The notes under the pieces are model-generated. The model ran no database searches. It was not told the DNA's origin and saw only the letters and a list, made by a program, of their open reading frames with translations. From Pilaira anomala (lineage: Eukaryota > Mucoromycota > Mucoromycetes > Mucorales > Mucoraceae): a stretch of DNA of 64,000 nucleotides. The stretch is taken from positions 668,892 through 732,891 of the forward strand of contig JAIXMQ010000009.1 of the NCBI GenBank assembly GCA_025716855.1, read 5' to 3'. How positions within the stretch are numbered: the stretch's first letter is position 1; the number at the start of each line of letters is the position of its first letter. This document shows, piece after piece, positions 51,322 to 62,338 of this stretch. A program made the position numbers and the translations under genes.

Positions 51322-52053
51322 AGTTGCTTAGAAAGATATTCATCAGTCAAAGATCCAGGCTCACGAATATCGAAATCCTAAAAATTGATTCAAATTAAAA
51401 TTATTATTTTAAAAGAAACTTTAATAAAAACTTACTCTCATAACGTCAATAGTTTCTTGAAGATATGTCTTTGCTGAAGCGTACTAAATAATGATATTTT
51501 TTTTTTAAAAAAAAGAGGGAGTTACAACAAAATGAATTCACTTGCTTACCAACATATTCACTTCAGCTTTAGCAGTAGAAGGTGACCAATAAATAAAGAC
51601 CAGAGGAAAGTTTACTCTTCCATCACTGTGCTTTCTCTATGAATATTTATCGTATTAATTTCGTAGCCTCAAGGTATTCATTCTTTTTTTTTCTAACCTC
51701 GTAACTTAAAACAATAAAACGTGGTGTGTTCTCTGGTAATTCTAGTAGAATAAAACTGGTTTTAGTACATTCATAAACATCTTTAAAATAAATGTCAACT
51801 TACCTTCAACTAAATCTTCTAAACTAATATCATCATATACTTCATCTTCAATAATTTTTAAAGTTTTACGATCTATTTGTACTATTTACTCGAGTTAATA
51901 CAAGTTGCGCGTATGATTTTTTTCTAAAAAAAAAAAAAAAAAAAAAAACTTACAAACAAAAGCAGCATTGCCACTTTCGTATTTGGCGAAACGAAACTGT
52001 TTGATTTTTTCAACCAAATCGGCATCTATTTCACAAGTAGATGTAGAAACCAT
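51318..52053 (-). CDS. AIM7: glia maturation factor (GMF/AIM7), ADF-homology protein
   Basis: Six exons: 52053-51954, 51881-51804, 51741-51698, 51636-51550, 51483-51436, 51377-51318; 138 residues, the usual GMF size. ADF-H fold: STCEIDADLVEKIKQFRF, IDRKTLKIIEDEVYDDISLE, ELPENTPRFIVLSYERKHSD, VNFPLVFIYWSPSTAKAEVN, LYASAKTYLQETIDVMR, EYLSKQL. GMF binds Arp2/3 and promotes debranching of actin networks. All exons are small (44-100 nt). The TAA (complement of 51318-51320) lies within the last bases of SAD1. Confidence 0.95.
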
Positions 52054-52066
52054 TTTGATAATTTCT

Positions 52067-52100
<34 letters not shown>

Positions 52101-52685
52101 CTCTAAAATACAAGATGCTTTACAGGCCCGCTCGCTGCTTGTGGTCTGTTAAGGTAATAGTGAAAAAGCATTCGAGCATTGTCCAAGTGTTACTGCTTGG
52201 TTAATGTTTGAGAATAATTTACCGATCTCTCTCTTTTTTTTAATGCAGTTTGATTAAAATAACTTACGGATTTCTCTTCATTTAAGCGTCTCAAGAAAAA
52301 CAACATATATAATGCACATGTTGAAAACGTTTAATCAATAATCAGCTATATATTGGGGAAATGCTTTTATATAAAAGAGGAGCATATTTACATCGCTGAA
52401 GTAAAGAGACCAAAACATTGTCTTAGATATCCTAACCTGCATACATCACAATTTATTTACCTGTATATGTAAATGTAGTTGAGTTATTTTCGATTTGATT
52501 ATACATAATATAGACAAAACATATTCTAATTCAGAAGATTTGCTCCTTCTTCGTATAATATAGATTCAATACTCTAGTGCAAAAAAAAAAAAAAAAAAAA
52601 AGGCTGTAGTTATAGAAAAAAGAGAAAATAAAATGTTTTATTTACAAATAATATTTTTTGCTTGTAACAAAAAGCATATGCATTT
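52054..52685. other. GMF promoter / sugar transporter 3' region
   Basis: 632 bp; an A run of about 27 (52070-52096) sits just upstream of the GMF ATG and another near 52581-52600. No gene seen. Confidence 0.5.
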
Positions 52686-54299
52686 TTACTTTCGATGTTT
52701 TTCAAATCCTTGTACAATCGCTTCCAACGTCTTTCCTTTGGTTTCTGGTACGAATACCAAGGTAAATACAAAAGCAATAGCGGCAATGGCAGCGAAAATA
52801 GCGAACGAATAACCCGCAATACGAGCAAATATAACCGGGAAACACTGACCTATCAAAAAATTCATTGCCCAGTTAACACATGTTCCTACACTACCGACAG
52901 AAGAAGAAGCATAAGTCGGTGTAAGTTCAGATGTCATGAGCCAAGGAATAGGACCAATGCCAATAGCAAATGAAGCTACATATAAAAAGACGCTTACGAC
53001 TAACAAGGCTGGGATGTTAAACACGTACCCAATGACCAAGAGAACAGAGAATAGACAAGCACCTGCATTCGCAATCAATAACAACGGACGACGACCCATT
53101 CGGTCAATTAAGGCCACTGAGACAGCAGTCATGACAAAATTAACGACAGTAGTAACAATCGCCATGTATTTCGAGAATTCTTCATCGAAGGCCATACTAA
53201 AGATAGTAGTAGAGTAATACATGACTGCATTCATACCGACCAATTGTTGGAACGCATGTAAAAATATGACAGTGAAAGCAATACGTCGAATCACTGGATC
53301 AATAAATATTTGAATAATATTCATCGTCTCTTGACTATCGTGTCGAGCAGGGACCAAGTTTTCTTCTGTAGAATTACTTTCAAACGGTTCGGGTGTACTT
53401 TGCGATACGGAGGTAGTAAGATGGTCTGTTTCCTCTGCAGAAAGTCGATCGGTTGGAACATCGTGTGCAGGTTGTTGCTTCATGATGGGACTCTTGGGTA
53501 CTGTTTCCTTCTTTGTTTCATCTTCCTTTTCATGATAGTTTGTCAAAGATTGGGCAGCAGCTGTACCAAAATAACCTTCGACCATACCATAGAATTCCGC
53601 ATCAATATTAGCATGACCACGCAGCTTTTGCAGTGCAACACGAGCATCTTCAATACGATTAACAGAGACCAAATAACGTGGTGTTTCAACGCACGTATTC
53701 ATTAAAAAGAATTGGAGTATAGCAGGGATAGCGACAATGGCGTAATTAATTCGCCAAAGTGGAACAGTAGCTAAAGGTAAGCCAATGACGGAGGATAATA
53801 AAATACCGATGACAATAAAGAACTGATTACAAGTACCCATTGCACCACGAGCAGATATAGTAGATACTTCACCTATATAGGTTGGAATCGATAATGAACC
53901 TAGACCACAGGCTATACCACACAAGATACGTCCAACAATAAACATCGCTTCGTTAATAGAACAACCGATCAAGACACCACCTGAGATATAACCTAAATTA
54001 TTCAAAATGATCGCACGTTTTCTACCAAGTTTGGTTTGAATTGCGCCACCTGTTAGACCACCGATAAGTCCACCCACACAAAATGAAGCCACTGCAAACC
54101 CCCATAATGCAGTATCCATTGGTAAACAATCAGGAAAAACGTTATTGTAGATACGAGCATTTCCATTAGGGCAATTATGAGTTACTTCACCTGGTACATT
54201 AGGAGACCCAATTACCCAACCATTACTGAAGGAACCTAAACATGCCACAAAGACACAATATACCATATACTTTGGATACTTTATTGTATGAGAATCCAT
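52686..54299 (-). CDS. MFS sugar (hexose) transporter
   Basis: Intronless, 537 residues. Sugar-porter signatures are present: GRKRAIILNNLGYISGG after TM2, GRILCGIACGLGSLSIPTYI, PRYLVS, LHAFQQLVGMNAVMYYSTTI, DRMGRRPLLLI, and the C-terminal PETKGKTLEAIV. Twelve TM segments are expected, split by a long central loop (~235-325) rich in Glu, Lys, Ser and Thr. The first extracellular loop has a Cys/Asn-containing stretch (THNCPNGNARIYNNVFPDC) more like animal GLUT proteins than yeast HXTs. Substrate inferred to be glucose or another hexose at the plasma membrane. Confidence 0.94.
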   Translation of the reverse strand: MDSHTIKYPKYMVYCVFVACLGSFSNGWVIGSPNVPGEVTHNCPNGNARIYNNVFPDCLPMDTALWGFAVASFCVGGLIGGLTGGAIQTKLGRKRAIILNNLGYISGGVLIGCSINEAMFIVGRILCGIACGLGSLSIPTYIGEVSTISARGAMGTCNQFFIVIGILLSSVIGLPLATVPLWRINYAIVAIPAILQFFLMNTCVETPRYLVSVNRIEDARVALQKLRGHANIDAEFYGMVEGYFGTAAAQSLTNYHEKEDETKKETVPKSPIMKQQPAHDVPTDRLSAEETDHLTTSVSQSTPEPFESNSTEENLVPARHDSQETMNIIQIFIDPVIRRIAFTVIFLHAFQQLVGMNAVMYYSTTIFSMAFDEEFSKYMAIVTTVVNFVMTAVSVALIDRMGRRPLLLIANAGACLFSVLLVIGYVFNIPALLVVSVFLYVASFAIGIGPIPWLMTSELTPTYASSSVGSVGTCVNWAMNFLIGQCFPVIFARIAGYSFAIFAAIAAIAFVFTLVFVPETKGKTLEAIVQGFEKHRK

Positions 54300-54465
54300 T
54301 TTTTAATAATTATAATAAATAGTAAAAAAAAAAAAAAAAAAAAAAGAAAAAAAAAAGAAATGATTTGGTTTAATTTTCATATAAAAATGATTTCATGTTT
54401 TTTTAAATGTGAAACCCCTAAAGAGATAAAGAGAAAGTTTCTGGGAATAATATATGATTTTATTG

Positions 54466-55887
54466 TTAAAAGAGTTGAGGGTCAAAATTAGAAGTAGTAA
54501 TACTTTCTTTTCTATTATTAAATACCATTGGATAGGATGTAGATGTATTTTGTCGAACGCCCTTAAGAAAGAAGAAAAAATGAATTAATAACAATCATAA
54601 TAAGAATAAATAAATAAATAAAAACTTACGAGTGGATTTTTACTAAATGATAATCGAATACCGCCTTTACTGGAATTAGATAATGGGTTACCATGGAGAT
54701 CTTGTAACGCTTGAGCAGCAAAAATAGCATCTTCAAATTCAACAAAACACATTGGGCCATTTGATTTACTTCGAAAAGAAAGCCTTTTATATCCAGGACA
54801 CTTGATGAACATTGATTTTAATTCGTCTTCATTTGTATTGGGTGGTAAATTACCGACATAAAGTGTATTACAAGGTGGGTTTTGATCTGCCGGATTTGAA
54901 CTACCCACCAACATCCCACCTAAACTACGATAACTTGTAGTCGGAGATAATGGTGAAGGAGAGATTGGAGTAGACATGGAAGGTTGATGTTGATGAATAA
55001 ATAGTTCTTCCATGACTCTACTCAAACCTGTTGAAGTAGTAGTGGTTGGAGGTGAATTGATGGGTTGTTGTTGATGATGATGAGATGCATGATGAATGTT
55101 ATTATGATTGAAATTCATGAAAGGTGTTTCGGGCGGTGTAGATTTAGAAAGGTAATCGATTTGATGATGAAAATTTGGAATATGAAATCTTGTTAAAGGT
55201 GGTGGCGATCTTGCATCCACTGATTGTGAACGAGAGATAAATGCAGCTGATTCAGGTTGTTGTTGTTGTTGTTGTTGCTGTAAGTCCGAATAAAAATCAG
55301 AATAATCTCTTTCATTAGGAGATTGAAGCGAATGTGGTACAGAATAAAATGCTTCATAAGCTGTAGTCGATGTGCTTAATGTAGTTCTTTCATTCAATAA
55401 GCCTCGTTTCGTATGTAAATTCTTTTTTGCCATCTCTGCTTTTAAGAGGTTACCCTTTTCAGAGTCCACTTTTCTACCATTTAATATATCTCTAGCATCC
55501 ATAGCTTCTTTGCGTGTACGAAATTTAGCAAATCCAATCTATTTATTATTATTATATATTTTTTTTAGTTAAATAAACATATGTTTAAATATAAAAAATA
55601 TATTACTTTACAATTTGCTTTCTTCCATTACTATTATTATTCATCAATATGTCTTCTTCATCTTTTGTTTCATTAGGGACTTTTAAAGTAGCCGCTTCAA
55701 AACCAGGCGAAAACATAAACATATTTTGAAACTCTCTTTCTTGCATGTCTTCAGGGAAACCAACAACAAATATAGTTGAAATATCCTCTTTTATAGGTGA
55801 GACAAGACCATCTTGTTGCATATAAAGTAAAGTATTTAATGTTGTAGGTGATGCTAAAGAGGTAGGTGTGGATGGTAACTGACTCAT
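54466..55887 (-). CDS. RRM protein of the Whi3/Scw1 family
   Basis: Three exons: 55887-55612, 55538-54630, 54561-54466; 426 residues. An N-terminal divergent RRM ([20 protein letters not shown] ... [18 protein letters not shown]) and a canonical C-terminal RRM ([20 protein letters not shown] ... [18 protein letters not shown]) flank a long Ser/Pro/Gln/His-rich linker with a Q8 run. This arrangement is typical of Whi3 and fission-yeast Scw1, RNA-binding proteins that control cyclin mRNA and cell-wall integrity, and the polar linker is prone to condensates. Exon 1 must end at 55612 (ATT|GTAAAG); the downstream GTAATA donor would break the frame. Confidence 0.88.
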
Positions 55888-55893
55888 CCTCAC

Positions 55894-55933
<40 letters not shown>

Positions 55934-56224
55934 AAAAAAAAAGAAACTGAAAAGAGAAAGAGAGTCGTATACTCAAAAGTATGTACAAGAACACGAGGAG
56001 GGGGCAACAACAATAACAAGGCACGTGATCATAATTAAAATAGCAAATATACTGTTTATTTTGATTGTTTGCTTGTTATGTGTACACACAGACATAAAAA
56101 GAATTTAATAAAAGGGTCAAATATGTAAGAATAGGGGTCCTCTTTTTTTCCCAAGTTTTTAAAATAATTCTTTTTTTTTTTATATATTTTTTTTTTAATT
56201 TTTAATATCATTTACATAAATAAA
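55888..56224. promoter_or_regulatory. divergent promoter with poly(A) tract and E-box
   Basis: An A run of 37 nt (55895-55931) begins just 8 bp upstream of the Whi3-type ATG, so it lies in its 5' UTR (as poly-U in RNA). A CACGTG E-box is at 56022-56027. T runs flank the ankyrin-gene start. Confidence 0.65.
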
Positions 56225-57403
56225 ATGATGTACGAACCTCAAGCAAAACCTATATTTGCCGTAAAGATTTTTATTATTCTTTATTTACTTTTTTTTTTTT
56301 GCATATACATTGACTTACATATTTATATGTATAAATATATTTAGGATTCATGCTTTGTGGATATCGATTTAACTGATGATTTCAAAAAACGAAATAACGA
56401 AGGTATAACAAAAATATGTATAAAAAAAACATTTATTTTGATTTATAAATAAAAGTTTTATATAATAGTATCTAAGAGACCAATTCAAGTATCTGTTACG
56501 ATGGAAACAGAACCTACAATGTCTATTTGGAAAGCAGCCGAACTTGGTAACGTATCCGCACTTGGATACTTTATACGTCATCATGATAATCAAGATTCAG
56601 AAGAAGAAGAATCAACAACAAGTAAATTGTTAAATGCTCGAGATCCAAATACGGAATGCACTTTATTACATCTGATTATATCTAATAATCCAAATCCATT
56701 AAAACCACTTGAATTATTATTATATTATGGAGCAGATGCAACCTCAAGAAATATATATAACATACAAGCAATCCATGCATTATTAATTAATTGTAAAGAA
56801 CCATTAGAATCACTCAAATTATTGATACAATATGATGCAGATCCAAATGCTCGTGATGGAGATGGATGGACACCAGTTCATTACGCAGCTAGATTTTGTC
56901 AAAACCCAGATTCAATCTTAAAATATTTAATTGAAGTAGGAGCAGATATAAATGCAATTGATTCAAGTAAAAAGACAGCATTATTTGGATTATTAGCTAA
57001 TGGAGATTACAGTATGACATTAGATTGGTTAATAAATACAGCTAAAGCATCAATTAAGATACAAGGAGATTTTTTAGATAATAAAACAAGAAGAACAAGA
57101 AAAGGTTCACTAATATTACAAGCAGCAAAATATGGTAGATTATCTTGTTTAAGAATATTAATTAGTTCAGCTTCATCTATGGAGAGTTTAGAAGGAATTT
57201 TAACAAGGGATGAATTAAAGGATTCAATTGAATTAGTTCGACAGCAATTAATCAAAGTAACACAAAGAGATTCAATTGAAAGGTTAGGTTTAATGATTAT
57301 GATTTTAGAAAATTTAATTCAAAAATTATATGGAAAAGAATCTATCACTACATCAATAATGAAGCGTAGACCAAGTTTATTGAGCCGAATTGGTTGGAAA
57401 TAA
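56225..57403 (+). CDS. ankyrin-repeat protein
   Basis: Three exons: 56225-56260, 56345-56402, 56469-57403; 342 residues. A short N-terminus (MMYEPQAKPIFADSCFVDID) leads into about five ankyrin repeats between ~60 and ~240 (MSIWKAAELGNVSALGYFIR; CTLLHLIISNNPNPLKPLEL; GDGWTPVHYAARFCQNPDSI; GSLILQAAKYGRLSCLRILI). The C-terminal part is helical, with RRPSLLSRIGW at the end. There is no partner domain, so a function cannot be named. An internal in-frame ATG (56501) could serve if the first two small exons were mis-called, but their phases close exactly. Convergent with HEM1, with an 11-bp gap. Confidence 0.85.
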
Positions 57404-57414
57404 AATTTTATTAT

Positions 57415-59197
57415 TTATTCACTACTAAAGAATGCTTGTTGTTCTTTTTCATTAATACTGTTGTTGTTATTGTTGTTGTTGTTGTCAATAATTCCTAACT
57501 GTTTATCTGTCCAGATAGGATTTGGTTCAATTGAATCAGTCACACCAACTCCTGCACAACCACCTTGAGATTTCCAATCTTCAACTCTTTTAAAATCATA
57601 ACGATTCCAAATTTTATCAAGTGATTCAATAAGTTCTTCAATCATTGGTAAGTTATGACCTGGTGTAGGAGTAATACGAAGACGTTCTTCTCCAACTGGT
57701 ACAGTAGGATAATTAATTGATTGAACATAAATATTATGTTCAGATAATAATTCATCTGATGCTAATTTAGCTGCTGCAGCATCTCCCAATAAAACTGGTA
57801 CAATATGAGATGGATTAGGAATAACAGGAATACCAATTTCACCTAAACGTGATTTAACTGTACGCGTATTAACTTGTTGTAAATTACGTTCAGTACAAGA
57901 TTTCTTTAAATATTTAACAGATTCCATTGCACCAGATACAACTGCAGGAGGTAAAGAGGTAGTAAAAATAAAACCAGGTGCATAAGAACGAATCATGTCA
58001 ACCAAATAAGCTGAGCCTGCAATATATCCGCCAACAACACCATAGGCTTTACCAAGTGTACCTGTAACAATATCAATTTGATCAAGGATACTACCATTAC
58101 CAGCATGAGGTTGCTTTTCATTTAAGTCATAATCTAAGTGTTCAGCTACACCAGCTCCTCTTGGTCCATACATACCAACTGCATGAACTTCATCAAGAAA
58201 AGTAATTGCACCATACTTTTTAGCTAACTTGACAATTTCTTGAATAGGTCCAATAGATCCACACATTGAATAAACTGATTCAAATGCAATAATCTTGGGT
58301 ACGCTAGGATCAACAGATTGTAATAATTCTTCCAAATGCTTTGTATCGTTGTGACGAAATATCTTTTTGGCTGCATTTGAGTGACGCATACCTTGAATCA
58401 TAGAAGCATGATTTAATGAATCAGAAAAAATAACACAACCAGGCAATTTAGATGCTAACGTAGATAGTGTAGCATCATTAGCAACATAACAAGATGAAAA
58501 TACAAGTGCTCCTTCCGTATGATGAAGATCCGCTAATTCAGATTCAAGACGTAAATGAAGATCAGCATTGCCTGCAATATTACGTGTACCACCTGCCCCA
58601 GCTCCATAACGATCAAGCGTACGTCTAAATAAAATAAAAATTAAATTCCGAGACAACAGATATACATGTATATAATTTTAACTTACTTCATATTATCAAT
58701 TAATAATGGATTTCTTCCCATACCTAAATAATCATTTGCACACCATACTGTTACCTCGTCCGTAACACGAGCAGTATGAGCACGGGGAAACTTTTGTGCT
58801 AACCGATTAATATTATTAAAGTAACGATAACTTTTATCTTGATGTTTCTTTTCCAATTCCTCTTGATAAAAGCTTTCATAATCAAAATGTTTCTTTAATC
58901 CTCCATGTGAAACAGGATTTACTACAATACCCTGGTCGTGACTGTTGACTATAACAAACGTGTGAATAACCTATAATACAAGTAATAATAATAATAAAAA
59001 AGACGTTGGTTTCTACCTTTGTTTACTGCACTAGTAGAAATAGAACGAGAAGAAATAGCTTGACTCATAATAGGACACTGTTTAGCTTTACTCAATAAAG
59101 GATTGCTTGAACCCGTAGTAAGTCTACGAAGAGAAGACGCAGAAGCCACGTGAATAAAAGGGCAACTTTTCTTTGCCTGCATTAATGCAATTTCCAT
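57415..59197 (-). CDS. HEM1: 5-aminolevulinate synthase, mitochondrial
   Basis: Three exons: 59197-59017, 58948-58687, 58624-57415; 550 residues. Condenses glycine and succinyl-CoA, the first step of heme synthesis. Seen: [20 protein letters not shown] and [20 protein letters not shown] near the N-terminus; [32 protein letters not shown]; the PLP lysine in [38 protein letters not shown]. The presequence region has two Cys-Pro heme-regulatory motifs (Cys12-Pro13 and Cys41-Pro42), the kind by which heme blocks mitochondrial import of ALAS (family knowledge). The C-terminus carries an (Asn)8 run from a (GTT)n/(AAC)n microsatellite. Confidence 0.97.
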
Positions 59198-59712
59198 ATT
59201 GAATGAATTCAGATGATGGTTTTTTTTTAAAAAATAAAAGAGAAGGGGGTGGGTTTAAAGTAAAAGAGATAAGAAAAAAGGATTCATTTTTTTTTTATTT
59301 GTGGGGTATTTAAAGCCCATTTATGTCGGAGAGTTGAACAAAAAAAAATATCCATAACACTGATATATATAATATATATTTTTTAGTACCCTTGTGTTGG
59401 ACAACTTACTCTTTTTGCATTAAGAAAATATATTAGTCAGATAATAACACCCTTTTCAGTTAGTTTTCGAATGATCGTTTTATACATGTATTCATTGCCC
59501 TTTTTTTTTAAAAAAAAGAAAGAGAAAAATTTAAAACGTAAATATGTTCTGAAACTGGATCGTGAGCGAGCGATAGTTGATACTGAATAAATAAAAAACA
59601 AATAAATAAAACCATTTACATCCATGATATTCATTTATTTATCAAGAAAAAGTGTACTTTTATTAAGTTAAACTGGATCAGAAGGCTTCCTTGCAAACAA
59701 TGGCTTGGATAA
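59198..59712. other. HEM1 promoter and spacer
   Basis: AT-rich with alternating TA (59361-59384) and A/T runs; no gene recognised on either strand. Confidence 0.5.
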
Positions 59713-59811
59713 TCAAATTTATTTAAGTGCGAATGTGAACGTTGTTTACCTTATGGGCCTTTAACTGATGAATTACGCTTAGGATTAAGATTAAGAGATT
59801 TGTTTTATTAA
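59713..59811 (+). pseudogene. SET/SMYD-like C-terminal fragment (remnant)
   Basis: Frame reading SNLFKCECERCLPYGPLTDE and ending RLRDLFY then TAA at 59809-59811. The C-x-C-x2-C cluster followed by TDELRLGLRLRDL resembles the post-SET cysteine region and downstream segment of SMYD-type SET proteins. An in-frame TAA lies immediately upstream and no other SET exon is visible, so this looks like a leftover 3' exon rather than a working gene. Resemblance judged by eye only. Confidence 0.35.
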
Positions 59812-59958
59812 AGTATCCAAGCCTTTCACTCCTTTAATCTGTAATGTGATAATACTTTTTTTTTTCTTTTATTTTATTTTGTCTACATAACTATTATTTA
59901 AGTTATGATTTTTTTTTAAAAAAAAGTTAATGGATATAGCAGACATAAAAAAGTAAAT

Positions 59959-61023
59959 TCACTCTAGCTTGAGCAATGTGACAGTTGGCTTAAATACACA
60001 ATCATCAGGACTGTTGTGCATGTATGGCTTATGTATGTCTGTATCTTGAGTCAGGCTTTCTTCCATCAGTTTTTTGAAGTAAACTAAATACTCCAAAGAC
60101 AACATCATGTAAGTATATGTACTTGCTAAGGTTGGCAAAGTTCTTTTTTTTTTTATTAATTTAAGCTCGTATGATGGCTGTGATTGTGCTGTTTCTGTAG
60201 CAGCAGCTGCTCTTGATGATGATTGTGCTGTAGCTGTTGAAGAAGTAATTGGCGGATGATACATATGGATATAGTATTCAACAACTGAGCCATATACCAT
60301 GGTACCGAATGTCATGTATTCTCTTAACGACTTTGCTTTTAATACTCTTTGGTGGAGCATTCTCTTCGTTATTTCTCCTAATCGCACAGTATCGTTGTCA
60401 ATATCAACGGTTGAAGTATTAAATGGCTTTACTTCAACAGCTCCAATTTCCACACCACCGATTTCAACAAATTTTGCATCAGGCGTTTGCCGACGCAAAA
60501 TACTCATGTCAGAACAATTGTAACAGTCCAACTGAGCATCCCTGAAAGAAATTTCAATTATTACTATACTAATAGTTTTTTATATAATTGCTTACCAATA
60601 GACCTGGAACTTATCATGAAGTATAAAAGGAGAACTGATAAAAGGGGTTACGTACTTAATCTTAAAATCTGTTTCTCCATTCACTTGCTCCTCCACTGCT
60701 TTATATAAATTAGATTTCAATTGTAGAATTCGATACTCTTTGAGTATATTCGAGTGGCTAAAAATTTTTTGTTAGTTACAAGCACTCTCAAACAAGGAAA
60801 GCGAATTTACCATTGTGATAGAAGAATTGAAATGTTTATAAATTTGATGTTCTTTAGCGGAAAATCAGTTTTATAATGTATGCCTATAAAAAAAAATTAA
60901 TTTCATTATCTTACACTTTGAATACAACTTACCCGAGAAAATTGGTCTACAAGACCCCGGATTCTGTCCTCAAGGGCATGTGGTATGTATTTATTTTCAA
61001 CAAATTCAATACAACTTAAATTT
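59959..61023 (-). CDS. spliced orphan gene, 5' end uncertain
   Basis: Four exons connect with correct phases: 61023-60933, 60851-60811, 60757-60596 and 60541-59959 (TGA at 59959-59961), about 290 residues of open frame. Blocks include ALEDRIRGLVDQFSR, KEYRILQLKSNLYKAVEEQV, FVEIGGVEIGAVEVKPF and LREYMTFGTMVYGSVVEYY, with an Ala/Ser/Thr-rich low-complexity insert. An alternative second exon start at 60883 (HYKTDFPLKNIKFINIS) would pair with another frame of the first exon, so two isoforms or one mis-called junction are possible. The first exon needs phase 2 from upstream; a coding-like piece at about 61121-61090 may precede it. No domain recognised; probably a lineage-specific family. Confidence 0.5.
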
Positions 61024-61132
61024 CTATGAAATAGGAGCTATTAGTCGTCGTGCAAACAGCCTGTCATTAGAATTTGTATAATTTTAAGCCTAACCAAAAC
61101 ATACCTTCTTCTCCGACAATTTCAGGATTAAG

Positions 61133-61159
61133 AAAAAACAAGTATAATACTTGTTTTTT
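61133..61159. repeat. perfect inverted repeat, 13-bp arms, 1-nt loop
   Basis: AAAAAACAAGTAT, then A, then ATACTTGTTTTTT: a 27-bp near-palindrome that could form a cruciform or hairpin. It lies just 5' of the orphan gene at 59959-61023. Confidence 0.85.
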
Positions 61160-61628
61160 TTAAAAAAAACCCAGGTAACTTATTCTTTTTTTACTTTGGA
61201 CAAGAAAGAAAAAAGGATCATTTTCTATTTGAGATTTATTAGACAAAATGAATCATTTATTTTTTGATAAAATTATTAGACTTGCTATTGATAACAATAT
61301 GTTTTATGCAGGTCTCAAAGTTATTTTTTTTCTTGTTGGAACAATCTCTTCTTTAGATAAGGAGTGTGACAAAAGAAGAGATTAAAAATGGAGAAGTAAG
61401 GAAGGTTCATTTTGGAATATATATAAAAAGAAGAAAGTGAAAGAAAAGAACAAAATAAAAAAAGACGATTTATAAGGAAACCAAAAAAAAAAAGGCGTAT
61501 GAGAAAAAAATCTGCCTGTATGCCATGTGAAAAAAAAAAAAAAAAAAACTAATGTAATGGTAATGCCACAACCCGAAATTCCATGATATCCAATCAATTT
61601 ACTGAATAGACAGTAAAAGCCGATATTT
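61160..61628. other. spacer, nothing recognised
   Basis: A/T-rich with purine-rich A/G stretches (61425-61545). No gene or RNA seen. Confidence 0.4.
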
Positions 61629-61976
61629 ATGGACACACTTTACTGCTCCCACCACATACACACACAGGCCCCTTTTAATATTCGTAGAAGAAAAAATATT
61701 GTACGCATTTATGCATACAAAAAATATCTTGAATTATATGATCTTGATGTAACTCATACTACCACGGAGCCACCCAAACATCTTTTAGCTATTGTGCCCA
61801 ACCGTAGCAACTCCTGTTTTATCGATGGTAATTTCGAGTTATTATGGAATGCTGTTCTTCCATTTGTTTCCTTTGACGGTGTTACAGCCAATAAAATAGG
61901 AACCACTGTAACACAAAGAAATCATTTTCTTATAAATACCTTGTGTAAAAATACAATAAAAATACTTCAGTTTTGA
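61629..61976 (+). CDS. hypothetical ORF, possibly one exon of an accessory gene
   Basis: 115 codons, non-repetitive composition in the second half (KHLLAIVPNRSNSCFIDGNF, VLPFVSFDGVTANKIGTTVT). A pyrimidine-poor CACACACACAG at about 61662-61671 could instead be a splice acceptor, making it an internal or last exon. No domain recognised. Downstream to 62338 all frames are stop-rich. Confidence 0.3.
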   Translation: MDTLYCSHHIHTQAPFNIRRRKNIVRIYAYKKYLELYDLDVTHTTTEPPKHLLAIVPNRSNSCFIDGNFELLWNAVLPFVSFDGVTANKIGTTVTQRNHFLINTLCKNTIKILQF

Positions 61977-62338
61977 TTTAATATAAATTTCAGGTAAAAC
62001 CTAATTCGGTTCTCTCGTTATCTCTTCGATTGTCTTTCATCGTTATTCACACAGTATATATTTTATTCCTGTTGAATCCTTTAATAAGACTCTGTTGTTC
62101 ATAACCTATTACTGTTATTATCTTTTACGTAATTGTTCACTTTTATTTGTAAAGACTTTATTTTCTTCACTCTTTTTACTGTTTAATATCCTTATAACTC
62201 TCCCATAAGTTATTCCGTTATTTCCTTTACTTAAAGACCGTCGCTAAATAGCCCTTTACTTAATAAACTAAATCATTATTCAGTTGACTACTTCCAGTCT
62301 GGTGCTCACAAAATCCTAAAGAACTTATTTTTCTCTTA

